Below the pieces are notes generated by a model. The model saw nothing but the letters and a program-made list of their open reading frames with translations. It searched no databases and had not been told where the DNA came from. The position numbers and the translations under genes were made by a program. Below are positions 8,462-17,429 of a stretch of 43,951 bases of DNA, one piece after another; positions within the stretch are counted from its first letter, which is position 1; each line of letters starts with the position of its first letter. Source of the DNA: Desulforegula conservatrix Mb1Pa (lineage in GTDB: Bacteria; Desulfobacterota; Desulfobacteria; Desulfobacterales; Desulforegulaceae); the NCBI RefSeq assembly GCF_000426225.1, contig NZ_AUEY01000029.1, forward strand, positions 1 through 43,951, given 5' to 3'.

Positions 8462-10066
8462 TTATTGAGCAGGGCTGTTGACCGTCACAAGACTTCCGAC
8501 AATTGGCAGTGCCCCAGGCTCATTTTGGGGATCTGTCACAGCTCTTGCCACTATTATATAATTCCCTGGATCAGAAAAAGAATATGAGCATGAATTTGCA
8601 GATGAATATTCCTGAACAGTATTCCATGCGGTCGTATCATAGGTCGATGAGCCGTAATTACCGCAGTAAAAAAACTTGTAAGATATGGCGCTTCTGTCAG
8701 GAGTGGATGCATTCACAGATATACTAAAAGGAGATCCTGTAACAAGATCAGGCGTAGCTGTTGCTGTGTAACCGGATATATTGACCTGAGACGTACCGCC
8801 TCCAACAGAAATCATAGAACCGACAATAGGTAGCGCAGATGGTAAATTTGATGGGTCCGTAACTGCCCGGGCTACGACTATATAATTTCCTGAGCTGGGG
8901 AACGAATAGGTGCAGGAGTTTGACGTAGAATAATCCTGAACCTTTGTCCATTGAGTAGAAGAATACTCGGCTGTTCCGTAATTGGCACAATAATAGAACT
9001 CATAATAGACAGGAGCAGAACCTGTGGCAGAAGCGTTTACCGTGACTGTAACCGGCTCTGACGCCTGTATTGTCTGCTGGGATGACGAGATATTGTATCC
9101 GGTCACAGCAACGACAGGGCTGATACGGTTTACGGTTGTGCCTGAGCTTGAAAAAACAGCATCGGCAAGTCTCTGATGCGCCCTGGTCATGGGATGAATC
9201 ATATCCCAGAAAAAATAATCCGAGGCAGGTTCATTATGCTCAAGGGTTCTGTTTCCGTTCGCATCATATTTCATATATGTTTCTGTGGTATTTGCAAATG
9301 CTCCGCTCGAAAGCTCAGCGTTGATATGACTGAAAACATCGAATTTAATTACGGAAGCGTCGGCATGGGAAGAGGCGAACTGATCAACAAGGTTCCACAG
9401 ATACTGATTATACATGGTGCTCATCAAGGTAGCGACGGCCCTCATCTCTGATGATGAAGACGAAAATGCAGGGGCCTTGCCAATGTCAGGAAGATTCAGC
9501 ACAAGAAAATTTCTGCCGCCTTTTTCATAGATATTTTCCATGGCCTGGACAGTAACTCCGGTTGCGCCTAAAATAAGAGAATCAGGTGATGTATATTTGG
9601 ACTCTCCTCTGCTGTATTCAAGAAGATCATTTCCTCCGATCCATATGGAAAAAAGAGTTCCTGTTGAATCAATTACAGGGTTTGAGGCTAAATATGAATT
9701 AACCTGACCACTGAGACCAAGGTCCGGAAGAGCCCCGGAATTTATCATGGACTGGACACTTGAATTTTCGTGGCCTTCGGTCATGGCACCTGCTATTGCC
9801 CTGTCATCAAGATCAGAGTTCGTTCTTTTTTTTAGATAGTCAAGCCAAACATCTCCGTTGGACCAGGTCGTGAGCGCTCCGTTGGGATTTGACACAGGAT
9901 CATAAGCTCCGATATATTTTTGAAGACCTCCGTGGTCACTAAGGCTGTCACCAAAAGCGACTATTCTGGGAAAACTGGCTGCGCCTGCGATGGCGGGCAA
10001 AAATAATAAAAAGCAAAGAACGGAACAGAACATGGCTCTTAAAAAACGATTTGGTAGAATTGGCAT
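8462..10066 (-). CDS. Secreted GDSL/SGNH-family esterase-lipase with two tandem C-terminal domains
   Basis: I chose the ATG at 10066 because AAGGAGA lies just upstream on the minus strand; it gives 534 residues beginning with a clear Sec signal peptide (cleavage near Ala29). The catalytic part has block I FGDSLSD (nucleophile Ser41), block III IGGNDLLEY and block V DMIHPMTRAH (Asp/His). This is the order of the GDSL hydrolases, which cleave ester bonds of lipids or polysaccharides. After about residue 315 come two repeats of ~90-100 residues. Each begins near 'GY', contains FYYCANYG or FFYCGNYG, a second Cys in SCTYSF/SCSYSF, and ends NYIVVARAVTDP...ALPIVGS. They look like Ig-like beta domains with a possible disulfide. 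No autotransporter beta-barrel is present, so the enzyme is probably periplasmic or released. Confidence 0.88.
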   Translation of the reverse strand: MPILPNRFLRAMFCSVLCFLLFLPAIAGAASFPRIVAFGDSLSDHGGLQKYIGAYDPVSNPNGALTTWSNGDVWLDYLKKRTNSDLDDRAIAGAMTEGHENSSVQSMINSGALPDLGLSGQVNSYLASNPVIDSTGTLFSIWIGGNDLLEYSRGESKYTSPDSLILGATGVTVQAMENIYEKGGRNFLVLNLPDIGKAPAFSSSSSEMRAVATLMSTMYNQYLWNLVDQFASSHADASVIKFDVFSHINAELSSGAFANTTETYMKYDANGNRTLEHNEPASDYFFWDMIHPMTRAHQRLADAVFSSSGTTVNRISPVVAVTGYNISSSQQTIQASEPVTVTVNASATGSAPVYYEFYYCANYGTAEYSSTQWTKVQDYSTSNSCTYSFPSSGNYIVVARAVTDPSNLPSALPIVGSMISVGGGTSQVNISGYTATATPDLVTGSPFSISVNASTPDRSAISYKFFYCGNYGSSTYDTTAWNTVQEYSSANSCSYSFSDPGNYIIVARAVTDPQNEPGALPIVGSLVTVNSPAQ

Positions 10067-10290
10067 TCCTATCTCCTTTTTGACTAACAAGATCTGCAGA
10101 TACAAATTGATCGGAAGTTCCGGAGTATAAATCCGGCCTTATAATGGCGAGAAACGCTGAATATTTATCATCAAAGCACTGTGATTTTCAATAGTAGATT
10201 GATTTTATGAAATAAGTATTTCTGTTTATATATCATAAATTTTGACAAAGTCTCATCTAAAGCAGATGGATCTTTAAAATCAAATAAACA

Positions 10291-10426
10291 TTGATGGACT
10301 CGCAAAAAGTAAAAAAAGATCGACGCGTCATGCCGGACTTGATCCGGCGTCTTTGTATTCTCAGATGATTCTGGATTCAGGCGCAGGCCGGAATGACGAA
10401 AGTCGGACTTTTTGCGACGCTGTCAA
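10291..10426 (+). repeat. Family A repeat, copy A2
   Basis: The left terminus TTGATGGACTCGCAAAAAGT (10291-10310) and the right terminus (10407-10426), complement TTGACAGCGTCGCAAAAAGT, match at 16 of 20 positions. Inside lie the palindromes TGCCGGACTTGATCCGGC and CAGGCGCAGGCCGGAATG. Copies A3 to A6 share the same organisation. Confidence 0.75.
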
Positions 10427-10442
10427 CATTCAATCATTAATG

Positions 10443-10609
10443 TGGCTCTGTCTTATTTTCAGCTTGAGAGCCTTCGGCGAGTCGCTTTTTGTAAAAATCT
10501 CCGCAAAAACGTTATGATTATGTCAGATGCTTGGAAAACAATACTTTCGTTATTTTTGTAAATCATTTTTTTCAGATCAGACAATCATACTGGAAATAGT
10601 GCATAGCCA
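10443..10609 (+). mobile_element. Family B non-autonomous element, copy B3 (about 167 bp)
   Basis: The left end is TGGCTCTGTCTTATTTTCAG. The right end is the complement of TGGCTATGCACTATTTCCAG. Both start TGG and match the termini of B1 and B2. The 12 bases on either side, CAATCATTAATG (10431-10442) and TTATCATTAATG (10610-10621), agree at ten positions, consistent with a target-site duplication. The interior keeps the CCTTCGGCGAGTCGC and GCTTTTTGTAAAAATCTCC segments but lacks the CGGATTA hairpin, so it is an internally deleted version. The remainder of the 10067-10811 gap holds only repeat A2 and no supported gene. Confidence 0.7.
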
Positions 10610-10811
10610 TTATCATTAATGTTTATTTTTAAAACTGTTCCATGGTATAAAAAAATAATAGCTGATCTTATAAGCCACACCATCTTTAACGCCCATAGTT
10701 CCGACAAATGTCTTTCCCGTCTTGTCAAGTTTCACGGACTTCAAAATTATTTACTCGCCATAAAAGCATATATTCAAAATGTTTTGTGGCTAAAGGCAAA
10801 GGTTTTGAATC

Positions 10812-13145
10812 ATGAATCCTAAATACAAGTCTTGTCCCCAAAACTGTTTTTTCAGTATTAACAGTCTCATTCTGTTCATGTTTATTTTTATCTGCCTTGA
10901 TTCTGCAATGGCCGGGCAAGGTAAAGGGAATGACCAGATCATCCATCAAATTAACATAATCGACTCATTGATGGATAAAGGGGATTTTAAGGAAGCCTCA
11001 ATTCTTGCGGAAAAAACCGCTATAAGCTTAGAATCCCAAAAAAAACAAAAAATACGCGCCCAGTTTCTATGTATTCAGGCAGAAGCCTTGAGCTCAATGG
11101 GATTTAATTCAAAGGCTCTTGATATTCTGGATAAAGCAGGAAAAGAGGCGGTCAGTATTGATGACATGGACGTTAATACAAAGATTCATCTCCTGAAAGG
11201 ATCCATTCTCATCCTGAAAATGAAAACCATCGATGCCAAGTCAGAGCTTGAAAAAAGCCTTGATCTGGCAGTAAAAACCGGGAACAAAAGGCTTGAGGCG
11301 CTGATATTCAATAGTCTGGGAAACCTTAATGTTGTTGATGGAAATTACGAAGGGGCCATAAGCTCATTTATCAAAAGTTCAGACCTTGCTTTAAGTGTCA
11401 GGGACAAAGTTTCATGTGTCAATGCCATGATCAACGCGTCTAAGGTTATGATTGATCAGGGAGACACAGGGAAAGCATATTCCTTACTTGAAAAGGCGCT
11501 GGCAGAAACCGAAAATCTTCCTGGTGACAGGGACAAGATATTCAGCATTCTCGCAATATCTGATCTTTCCAAAAACATCAGCTATACGGATCATGAACGC
11601 CAAGAAAATCTGAGCAAAAAACTCCCTTCACTCTACGACATGGCTTTAAAGATTTCCGAAAAAAACAGGGATCATATTGCCGCGTCATATGCTTTGGGAG
11701 GTCTTGGGTCTTACCACGAAAACAGAAAGGAATATAAAGAAGCCCTTGACCTGACCTACAAGGCAATTTTAAAGGCCCAGATTTCAGGCTCTGGGGAATC
11801 CCTGATGAGATTGCACTGGCAGGCTGGAAGAATAACAAAAGCAGTAGGTAAAAAGGATGAGGCCTTATCTGAGTACGAAAAATCCGTTTACTATATCAAA
11901 AAGTCAAGAAATGATCTTTCAGACGATTGCAGAAGTGGCAAATCAACATACAAGGACATCGTGGGGCCAGTCTATCTTGAGTTCGTCGATCTGATGCTTG
12001 AAAAATCATCAACAAGTGCCCAGGAAGAAAAGCAGACTCTGCTGAAAAAAGTCCTCGTTACCCTGGAAAGCCTTAAAACAGCTGAAATCCAGGATTATTT
12101 CAAGGATGAATGCATAACAGCAATGGAATCCAAAATATCTTCAACAGAGGCAGTATCCTCAAATACTGCTGCACTTTATCCTGTAATCCTTCCGAAGAGA
12201 ACTGAGCTGATTCTAAGTATCCCCGGCCAGATTATCCAAAAAACTGTGAATGTTGATTCAGATAAAATGACTGAAACAATAAACAATTTCAGATCAAGAC
12301 TTGAGAATTCCGGCAACTCGTATTTTATGAAGGATTCCAACAAGCTTTACGATTGGCTTATTCGTCCGATTGAAGAAATTCTTGAAAAGAATTCCATCAA
12401 AACAATAGTCATAATACCGGACGGCCCCATAAGGACAATTCCAATGGCTGCCCTTAACGACGGAGAGTCATTTCTGATCGAAAAATACTCGATTGTGACA
12501 ACTCCAGGCCTCACCCTCACTGATCCTAATCCACTGGAAAAAAAAGGAATCAAACTTCTGATGGCAGGTCTTACTGAGTCAGTGCAGGGCTTTTCTGCCC
12601 TTCCGAATGTCGAAAAAGAAGTCGACTATCTGAACAAAAATTTCAAAAGCAAGGTACTTCAGAACGGAAAATTCACATCATCGAATATCGAAAATTCAAT
12701 GGGAAACGCGCCATATTCAATAATTCACATAGCGACCCACGGTCAGTTTGACAGGAATCCTTCTAAAACCTTTCTGCTGACATATGACGGACGCTTGACA
12801 CTGGATGACCTGGATAAACTCATAAAGCCAAGCAAGTACAGCGAAAATCCTGTTGAACTGCTTACACTCAGCGCATGCCAGACAGCGGTCGGAGATGACA
12901 GGGCCGCCCTCGGACTAGCTGGTGTCGCCGTAAAATCTGGAGCAAGATGCGCCCTTGCAAGTCTGTGGTTTATTGATGACGAAGCGACGTCCCGTCTCAT
13001 TACAAGATTCTATGATGAACTTAAAAAACCCGAAATGTCCAAGGCCGAAGCCATCAGAATCGCCCAGGTCAGCCTTCTGAACCAGGATGACTTCAAACAT
13101 CCGGCATTCTGGTCACCGTTTCTTCTCATAGGAAACTGGTTATGA
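10812..13145 (+). CDS. Exported TPR-CHAT protein (caspase-like peptidase family)
   Basis: This 777-residue protein begins with a signal peptide (hydrophobic SLILFMFIFICL, AMA cleavage near residue 35). It then has an array of tetratricopeptide-like helical repeats to about 400 and a linker. From about 490 it has a C-terminal CHAT domain (clan CD, related to caspases and separase). The expected catalytic dyad is visible: His643 in HIATHGQF and Cys689 in LSACQTAVGD. The downstream GLAGVAVKSGA and LWFIDDEAT blocks are standard for CHAT. With an export signal it should act in the periplasm or at the outer membrane, unlike cytoplasmic CHAT proteases of defence systems. The TpsB translocator gene lies 76 bp downstream on the same strand. 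The likely job is processing of, or partnering with, a TpsB-exported protein, but no such protein is encoded here. Confidence 0.9.
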   Translation: MNPKYKSCPQNCFFSINSLILFMFIFICLDSAMAGQGKGNDQIIHQINIIDSLMDKGDFKEASILAEKTAISLESQKKQKIRAQFLCIQAEALSSMGFNSKALDILDKAGKEAVSIDDMDVNTKIHLLKGSILILKMKTIDAKSELEKSLDLAVKTGNKRLEALIFNSLGNLNVVDGNYEGAISSFIKSSDLALSVRDKVSCVNAMINASKVMIDQGDTGKAYSLLEKALAETENLPGDRDKIFSILAISDLSKNISYTDHERQENLSKKLPSLYDMALKISEKNRDHIAASYALGGLGSYHENRKEYKEALDLTYKAILKAQISGSGESLMRLHWQAGRITKAVGKKDEALSEYEKSVYYIKKSRNDLSDDCRSGKSTYKDIVGPVYLEFVDLMLEKSSTSAQEEKQTLLKKVLVTLESLKTAEIQDYFKDECITAMESKISSTEAVSSNTAALYPVILPKRTELILSIPGQIIQKTVNVDSDKMTETINNFRSRLENSGNSYFMKDSNKLYDWLIRPIEEILEKNSIKTIVIIPDGPIRTIPMAALNDGESFLIEKYSIVTTPGLTLTDPNPLEKKGIKLLMAGLTESVQGFSALPNVEKEVDYLNKNFKSKVLQNGKFTSSNIENSMGNAPYSIIHIATHGQFDRNPSKTFLLTYDGRLTLDDLDKLIKPSKYSENPVELLTLSACQTAVGDDRAALGLAGVAVKSGARCALASLWFIDDEATSRLITRFYDELKKPEMSKAEAIRIAQVSLLNQDDFKHPAFWSPFLLIGNWL

Positions 13146-13221
13146 CTCTTTCATTTGTATTTTTCATTCAACATCTGACAACATCAATATCTGACTGATT
13201 AATGATCAGAATGGGGAAAAT

Positions 13222-14802
13222 ATGAAAAAAAACACATTAATCATGATTGTTCTGCTTGTTGTATTAATACCTTCTATTTCAGCATATTCAGACACAGGCA
13301 AAATAAATGTCAGAAAATTCGTATTCAGCGGGAATACCGCCTTTTCAGACAAAGAGCTTTCAGAAATATCCTCGGCTTTTGAAAACCGGGAACTGAGCTT
13401 AGGCGAACTTGAGGATCTGAGATACAAACTTAGCATGTTCTATATTGACAAAGGTTTTATAAATTCAGGTGTAATGATTCCTGACCAGAAAATGCCTGAT
13501 GATAACGGAAATATCGTTCTTAAGATTGTTGAGGGCAGTCTTGATAAAATAGAAATCACCGGAAATGAGAGGCTCAGAAATAGTTACATAGAAGATAGAA
13601 TAAGACTCGGAGCTGAACCACCATTAAACATGAACAAGATTCAGGAAAGACTTCAGATAATTCAGATCAATCCTCTGATTGAGACAATAAATGCAGATCT
13701 CAAACCTGGAATTGCTCCGGGGAAAGCAGACCTCGACGTAAAAATCAACGAGGCAAGGGCATATCATGGAGGACTGCAATACAGTAACAGTTATTCTCCG
13801 GGAGCTGGAAGCCAGGTTCTCGAAGCTTTTGCCTCACACGAAAACCTTACAGGCAACGGCGACACACTCGAACTCAAATACGGTTTTACAGAAAGCCTTT
13901 ACGACTATTCAGGGTCATATTCCATTCCTGTAAGCCCCGAAGATACGCGTATAAGACTATCTTACTCAAGAAACTCTTCAACCCTTATTGAAGAACCTTT
14001 TGACGAGCTTGATATAGAAAGCAGAAGCGAAAACTATGAAATATCCATAACCCATCCTGTTTACAAAAAAATGGATTCTGAAGTCATATTAGGATTAATG
14101 GCAAAAAAAGAATACAGTGAAACCTATCTTCTGAACAAGCCATTCTCATTTTCAGAGGGAGTCATTAACGGGAAAAGCGATGTAAGCGTTATCAGATTCT
14201 CCCAGGATTTTGTCTCAAAAAGTGGCTATCAGGTTGTTGCCGCACGCTCATTATTAAGCCTTGGCATAAATGCATTCGGTTCAACAGATACTGCAATGGC
14301 TCCTGACAGCCAGTTTCTTTCATGGATAGGACAGATTCAATGGGCCAGGCAGATGGAAAAGCTATTAAATTCCCAGATGATAATAAGGACAGATATCCAG
14401 CTAGCAGCGGACGCTCTCCTGCCCATAGAACAGTTTGCCATAGGCGGAGGAAAAAGCGTCAGGGGGTACAGGGAAAACCAGCTTGTAAGGGACAATGGGA
14501 TTGTTTCATCAATAGAGCTAAGGATTCCACTCATAAATCTGAAAATTCCGGGAGTAAGCAGTAATCCAGAAGACGGAAGGCTTTCGCTCGCGCCTTTTTT
14601 CGATTATGGAGCCGGATGGAACACGAGGAGAAGATCACCTGGAGCGCTAAATATCTCAAGCGCAGGACTCGGACTAAGATATGATCCTTCACAATACGCC
14701 CACGCCCATATTTACTGGGGATTCGCATTCAGGGATATTGACACTTCTGATGACGACCTTCAGGATGATGGAATACACTTCCTTGTGTCATGCTGGTTTT
14801 AG
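13222..14802 (+). CDS. Two-partner secretion outer-membrane translocator (TpsB, ShlB/FhaC/HecB family)
   Basis: The 526-residue product has a signal peptide (cleavage near SISA, residue 21). Two POTRA-type domains follow: VRKFVFSGNTAFSDKEL at the start of the first, and IVEGSLDKIEITGNERL at the start of the second. The rest is a 16-strand barrel region. The conserved L6-loop motif reads GGGKSVRGYREN (about residues 406-418), and the chain ends with an aromatic residue (SCWF), as expected for Bam insertion. Family members export large beta-helical TpsA proteins. No TpsA with a TPS secretion domain is encoded within the window, and the gene downstream (minus strand) is unrelated. The neighbour upstream is the exported TPR-CHAT protein. 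Confidence 0.92.
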   Translation: MKKNTLIMIVLLVVLIPSISAYSDTGKINVRKFVFSGNTAFSDKELSEISSAFENRELSLGELEDLRYKLSMFYIDKGFINSGVMIPDQKMPDDNGNIVLKIVEGSLDKIEITGNERLRNSYIEDRIRLGAEPPLNMNKIQERLQIIQINPLIETINADLKPGIAPGKADLDVKINEARAYHGGLQYSNSYSPGAGSQVLEAFASHENLTGNGDTLELKYGFTESLYDYSGSYSIPVSPEDTRIRLSYSRNSSTLIEEPFDELDIESRSENYEISITHPVYKKMDSEVILGLMAKKEYSETYLLNKPFSFSEGVINGKSDVSVIRFSQDFVSKSGYQVVAARSLLSLGINAFGSTDTAMAPDSQFLSWIGQIQWARQMEKLLNSQMIIRTDIQLAADALLPIEQFAIGGGKSVRGYRENQLVRDNGIVSSIELRIPLINLKIPGVSSNPEDGRLSLAPFFDYGAGWNTRRRSPGALNISSAGLGLRYDPSQYAHAHIYWGFAFRDIDTSDDDLQDDGIHFLVSCWF

Positions 14803-15008
14803 TTAGCGTTTGAAAATTCAAAAAGAATCATTAATTTAGAAAAGGTTCATGTTCCCCTTAAATGTTGAAAAGCGAAATACTGACCTTTTTGTAATACTGG
14901 ATCTTGGGGAACTATTTTTAAAAAATTCCTTAAGTCCCCTCAAAAACCTTATGTTTTTTTTATTATCATGCGCAAAGGTTATAAAATTGTATATGCTCAG
15001 CTTACTTA

Positions 15009-15112
15009 CCTGAAAGTTTTTGCGGAGCTTTTTTTAAAAAGCGACCCGCCGGAGGTATTCGGACCAATGTTCGGATTACGAGCAAAGGACGCTCTAATCC
15101 GACCTACTTATT
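15009..15112 (-). repeat. Family B-like fragment
   Basis: AAAGTTTTTGCGGAGC with AAAAAGCGACCCGCCGGAGG and the hairpin CGGATTACGAGCAAAGG...CTAATCCGACC are the central part of family B in reverse orientation. Clear TGG/CCA termini are not seen; TGTATATGCTCAG at about 14988 may be an eroded end. The gap 14803-15433 otherwise holds repeat A3, a terminator and no supported gene. Confidence 0.55.
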
Positions 15113-15147
15113 GGCCTACGAATTGGCCTTTTTTAGCCGAATTACCC

Positions 15148-15283
15148 TTGATCGACTCGCAAAAAGTCAAAAAATGGCTTTAGCGTCATGCCGGACTTGA
15201 TCCGGCATCTTTGTATTCTCAGATACTTCTGGGCTACGGCCTGCGCAGGAATGACGAGAATCGAACTTTTTGCGACATCGTCA
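15148..15283 (+). repeat. Family A repeat, copy A3
   Basis: It starts TTGATCGACTCGCAAAAAGT and ends AACTTTTTGCGACATCGTCA. The palindrome ATGCCGGACTTGATCCGGCAT is intact, while the second palindrome is eroded (GGCCTGCGCAGGAATG). Size and order match A2. Confidence 0.7.
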
Positions 15284-15370
15284 CCCTTAGGCTCATAATT
15301 TCTGATTGATGATTTTTGAAACAAAGCGATCAATCATAAATCCAAATTCTAAAATCAAAAATCGTGGTGA

Positions 15371-15393
15371 TGTGGGGACGTTTTATCCCCACA
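15371..15393 (-). terminator. Stem-loop, possible terminator after yebG
   Basis: TGTGGGGA and TCCCCACA form an 8-bp stem with a short loop about 40 bases beyond the yebG stop (minus strand). The T-run on the minus side is weak, so this is tentative. Confidence 0.45.
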
Positions 15394-15433
15394 CTTATTT
15401 CAGAATTAAAACATACCCGGAATTACAGAGTTT

Positions 15434-15724
15434 TTATTCTTCTTCCTTAACAGCCTTGTCCTTTGGCTCACCAGTCTTTTTAGGAGACTGGGCCGCGGGC
15501 GCGACTTTAAGAATAGAGGTAACTTTTTCGCTGTTTTCCGCAAGGAAATAGGCCAGATCCTCCAGCTTTTTTTCATCTATTCCGAGTTCGGCTGTTTTCA
15601 TGAAATCAAGCAAGCCCTCAGCCACATCCAGCATTTTATCGTAGGCATCAGCCTCTTTTTTGGTTGTGAATACCATTTTCTGGACTCCGTTTCGAACCAC
15701 AACATACTGAATAACAACTGCCAT
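15434..15724 (-). CDS. yebG: YebG family protein
   Basis: The 96-residue product starts MAVVIQYVVVRNGVQKMVFT and continues TKKEADAYDKMLDVAEGLLD. This closely follows the YebG family, whose E. coli member is an SOS-induced protein of unknown biochemical role. A charged, Pro/Lys/Glu-rich tail (last 20 residues) is unstructured. GGAGA lies a few bases before the ATG. The gene starts only 38 bp after the flavoprotein stop, so both are probably on one transcript. I see no clear LexA box of the enterobacterial type upstream, so SOS control is not shown here. Confidence 0.85.
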   Translation of the reverse strand: MAVVIQYVVVRNGVQKMVFTTKKEADAYDKMLDVAEGLLDFMKTAELGIDEKKLEDLAYFLAENSEKVTSILKVAPAAQSPKKTGEPKDKAVKEEE

Positions 15725-15762
15725 GGAAAATCTCCTTGTTACACCGGAATCCCGGCGCTTTT

Positions 15763-17139
15763 TTACTTTGTCTCGACAATTTTCTGATGCGGTTTTACCA
15801 TCTCTGTCTTTAGCATTTTACGAATAGCTCCCCTCATCTGGGGATCTTTTGTAAGCTCAAACATGGTTGCATTAGTATCCATTGCGCGCTTGTCATCCTG
15901 TGGAAAATCATAGATTCCATGATTGTCGAAATACATATGATCAGCCTGGAATACAAATCTGTGGCGACCATATACATCATCCCTGAAAACCTTCATCCCT
16001 GCTTTACCAAGAAACGTCGAAGGCCTGACATACGAATCTTTTGCCATCCTGAGGCTCTTTTCAGCCATTTCTCTGATAAGGGCATCAATCACTGAATTAT
16101 CTGCTGGTTCGTCTGTTATTATATCAACAAGGTTTGCGCCCTGCCATTCAGCAAAGGCTTCCAGGACTTCGCGTATCGGGGCAATCTGGGCAAGCGGGCC
16201 TGAAATCATAAAACCAAGCTGTTTGCCGATCATTGTTGGTGTGTGGGTATTATAAAAGCCCCTGTCAAAAAACTGCTTCCAGGTCGATGAAAGGAATCTG
16301 TCCTTTATATCTCCGGCAAAAATGAGAATATCGGCAGGTTTTACCTTGTTTTCATAAAAGGCAATAAAATCGTCTTTATCACCATATACGCAATTATGGT
16401 CAAAACCACACTGAATGCAGCCAAGACAGCCCCCGCTTACATTTAGATCAGAAAGATCAAGCACTTCTGCTCTTTCAAACTGGGAAGCAATTTTATCTAC
16501 CATTGCAGGTAGATTCGACCCTTGTCTTTTGGCGTCAATAAGAATAACGACTCTCTTGTCGCTTAAAAGCTTTAGTTCCGAAGTTTCAGTGGATTTATAC
16601 GCAAAGGCGGATTTTAAAACAGGAAGAAATGCCCTGGAGCAAGGCCTTTTGCTTGTGGCTGTTTCAAAAATATGGCCTGCAAAACTAAGAAGTCTTGAGC
16701 GTTGTCCATCTTCAAGCAGATCATAGGAATCGGCTGAATAAGAACCGGCAAAATTCATTCCGAGATCCTCGCACACTGCCCTTAAATATGAATGGGCCGA
16801 ATGGTCGAAAAAATTTATGGACGTGGTGATGCATGCAGCATATTTACCCTTGAATGCGGCAGCATTCCCGCTCGCAAATATCAATTCTATGAACCGCTTG
16901 AACTGGGAAGGGATATTAAAGGTATATACAGGTGTCGCCATAATGATCATTTCAGATGATGAAATCTGGGCTACAACCTCTGACACCTTGGCCGGATCCT
17001 TTTCAAGAGATTTGATTTCACGGCCTATGTGAATGATATTCATCTCGTGGGCAGGAAAATGCTTCTGAATAAAAAGTACGGACTGCAATGTGACGGACAG
17101 CTCGCCTTTGGGGCTTCCGCTTAGCACACAAATACGCAT
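15763..17139 (-). CDS. Tandem flavodoxin-fold protein with iron-sulfur flavoprotein-type second half
   Basis: The ATG at 17139 follows AAAGGAG at good spacing and begins MRICVLSGSPKGE, a typical start of the NADPH-dependent FMN reductase fold; an ATG at 17175 is in frame but lacks such a site. The 458-residue chain has two flavodoxin-like domains. The first (1-165) has the phosphate loop SGSPKGELS and a TPVYTFNIPSQFKRFIE segment. The second (about 200-390) starts KRVVILIDAKRQGSNLPAMV and carries CLGCIQCGFDHNC (about 236-248). That C-x2-C-x2-C-x5-C pattern matches the compact cluster motif of archaeal-type iron-sulfur flavoproteins (Isf). A C-terminal extension of ~70 residues has no family I recognise. 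It probably transfers electrons, with FMN and a 4Fe-4S centre; the partner is unknown. Confidence 0.8.
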   Translation of the reverse strand: MRICVLSGSPKGELSVTLQSVLFIQKHFPAHEMNIIHIGREIKSLEKDPAKVSEVVAQISSSEMIIMATPVYTFNIPSQFKRFIELIFASGNAAAFKGKYAACITTSINFFDHSAHSYLRAVCEDLGMNFAGSYSADSYDLLEDGQRSRLLSFAGHIFETATSKRPCSRAFLPVLKSAFAYKSTETSELKLLSDKRVVILIDAKRQGSNLPAMVDKIASQFERAEVLDLSDLNVSGGCLGCIQCGFDHNCVYGDKDDFIAFYENKVKPADILIFAGDIKDRFLSSTWKQFFDRGFYNTHTPTMIGKQLGFMISGPLAQIAPIREVLEAFAEWQGANLVDIITDEPADNSVIDALIREMAEKSLRMAKDSYVRPSTFLGKAGMKVFRDDVYGRHRFVFQADHMYFDNHGIYDFPQDDKRAMDTNATMFELTKDPQMRGAIRKMLKTEMVKPHQKIVETK

Positions 17140-17429
17140 AATCGCTCCTTTAACGGTTTGTGTCTTAATTACCATGCAATCAATGCACGGAAATATGAAA
17201 AAGATAGGTTAAAACAAACTGCTGAACAAGAAAAAAGTGGTTTAAAAAATGTAAATCCTGCCTGTTTTTTGTTATCCATGAAATTTGCGTTTATCTTGCA
17301 AAAAAAATAATTCTGGACAGAATCCCGGACAAAAAGGTATGTATACAAAATAAATTAATACATGTTTTTCCCAATAAATAAAGCATATATATTGTCTTCA
17401 CGCATATTAAATTATTTGGCATATAAAAT

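Noticed and set aside
10619-10822. A 67-codon plus-strand frame upstream of the TPR-CHAT gene
   Set aside because: Its start lies in the right flank of element B3, the product has no recognisable features and it overlaps the real start of the next gene.
10812-13145. TPR-CHAT protein as part of a type III-E CRISPR (Craspase) system
   Set aside because: It has an export signal and sits beside an outer-membrane translocator; no gRAMP effector or CRISPR array is in the window.
14968-15183. A 71-codon plus-strand frame in the gap after the TpsB gene
   Set aside because: It consists of repeat family B and A sequence; similar repeats elsewhere do not preserve the frame.
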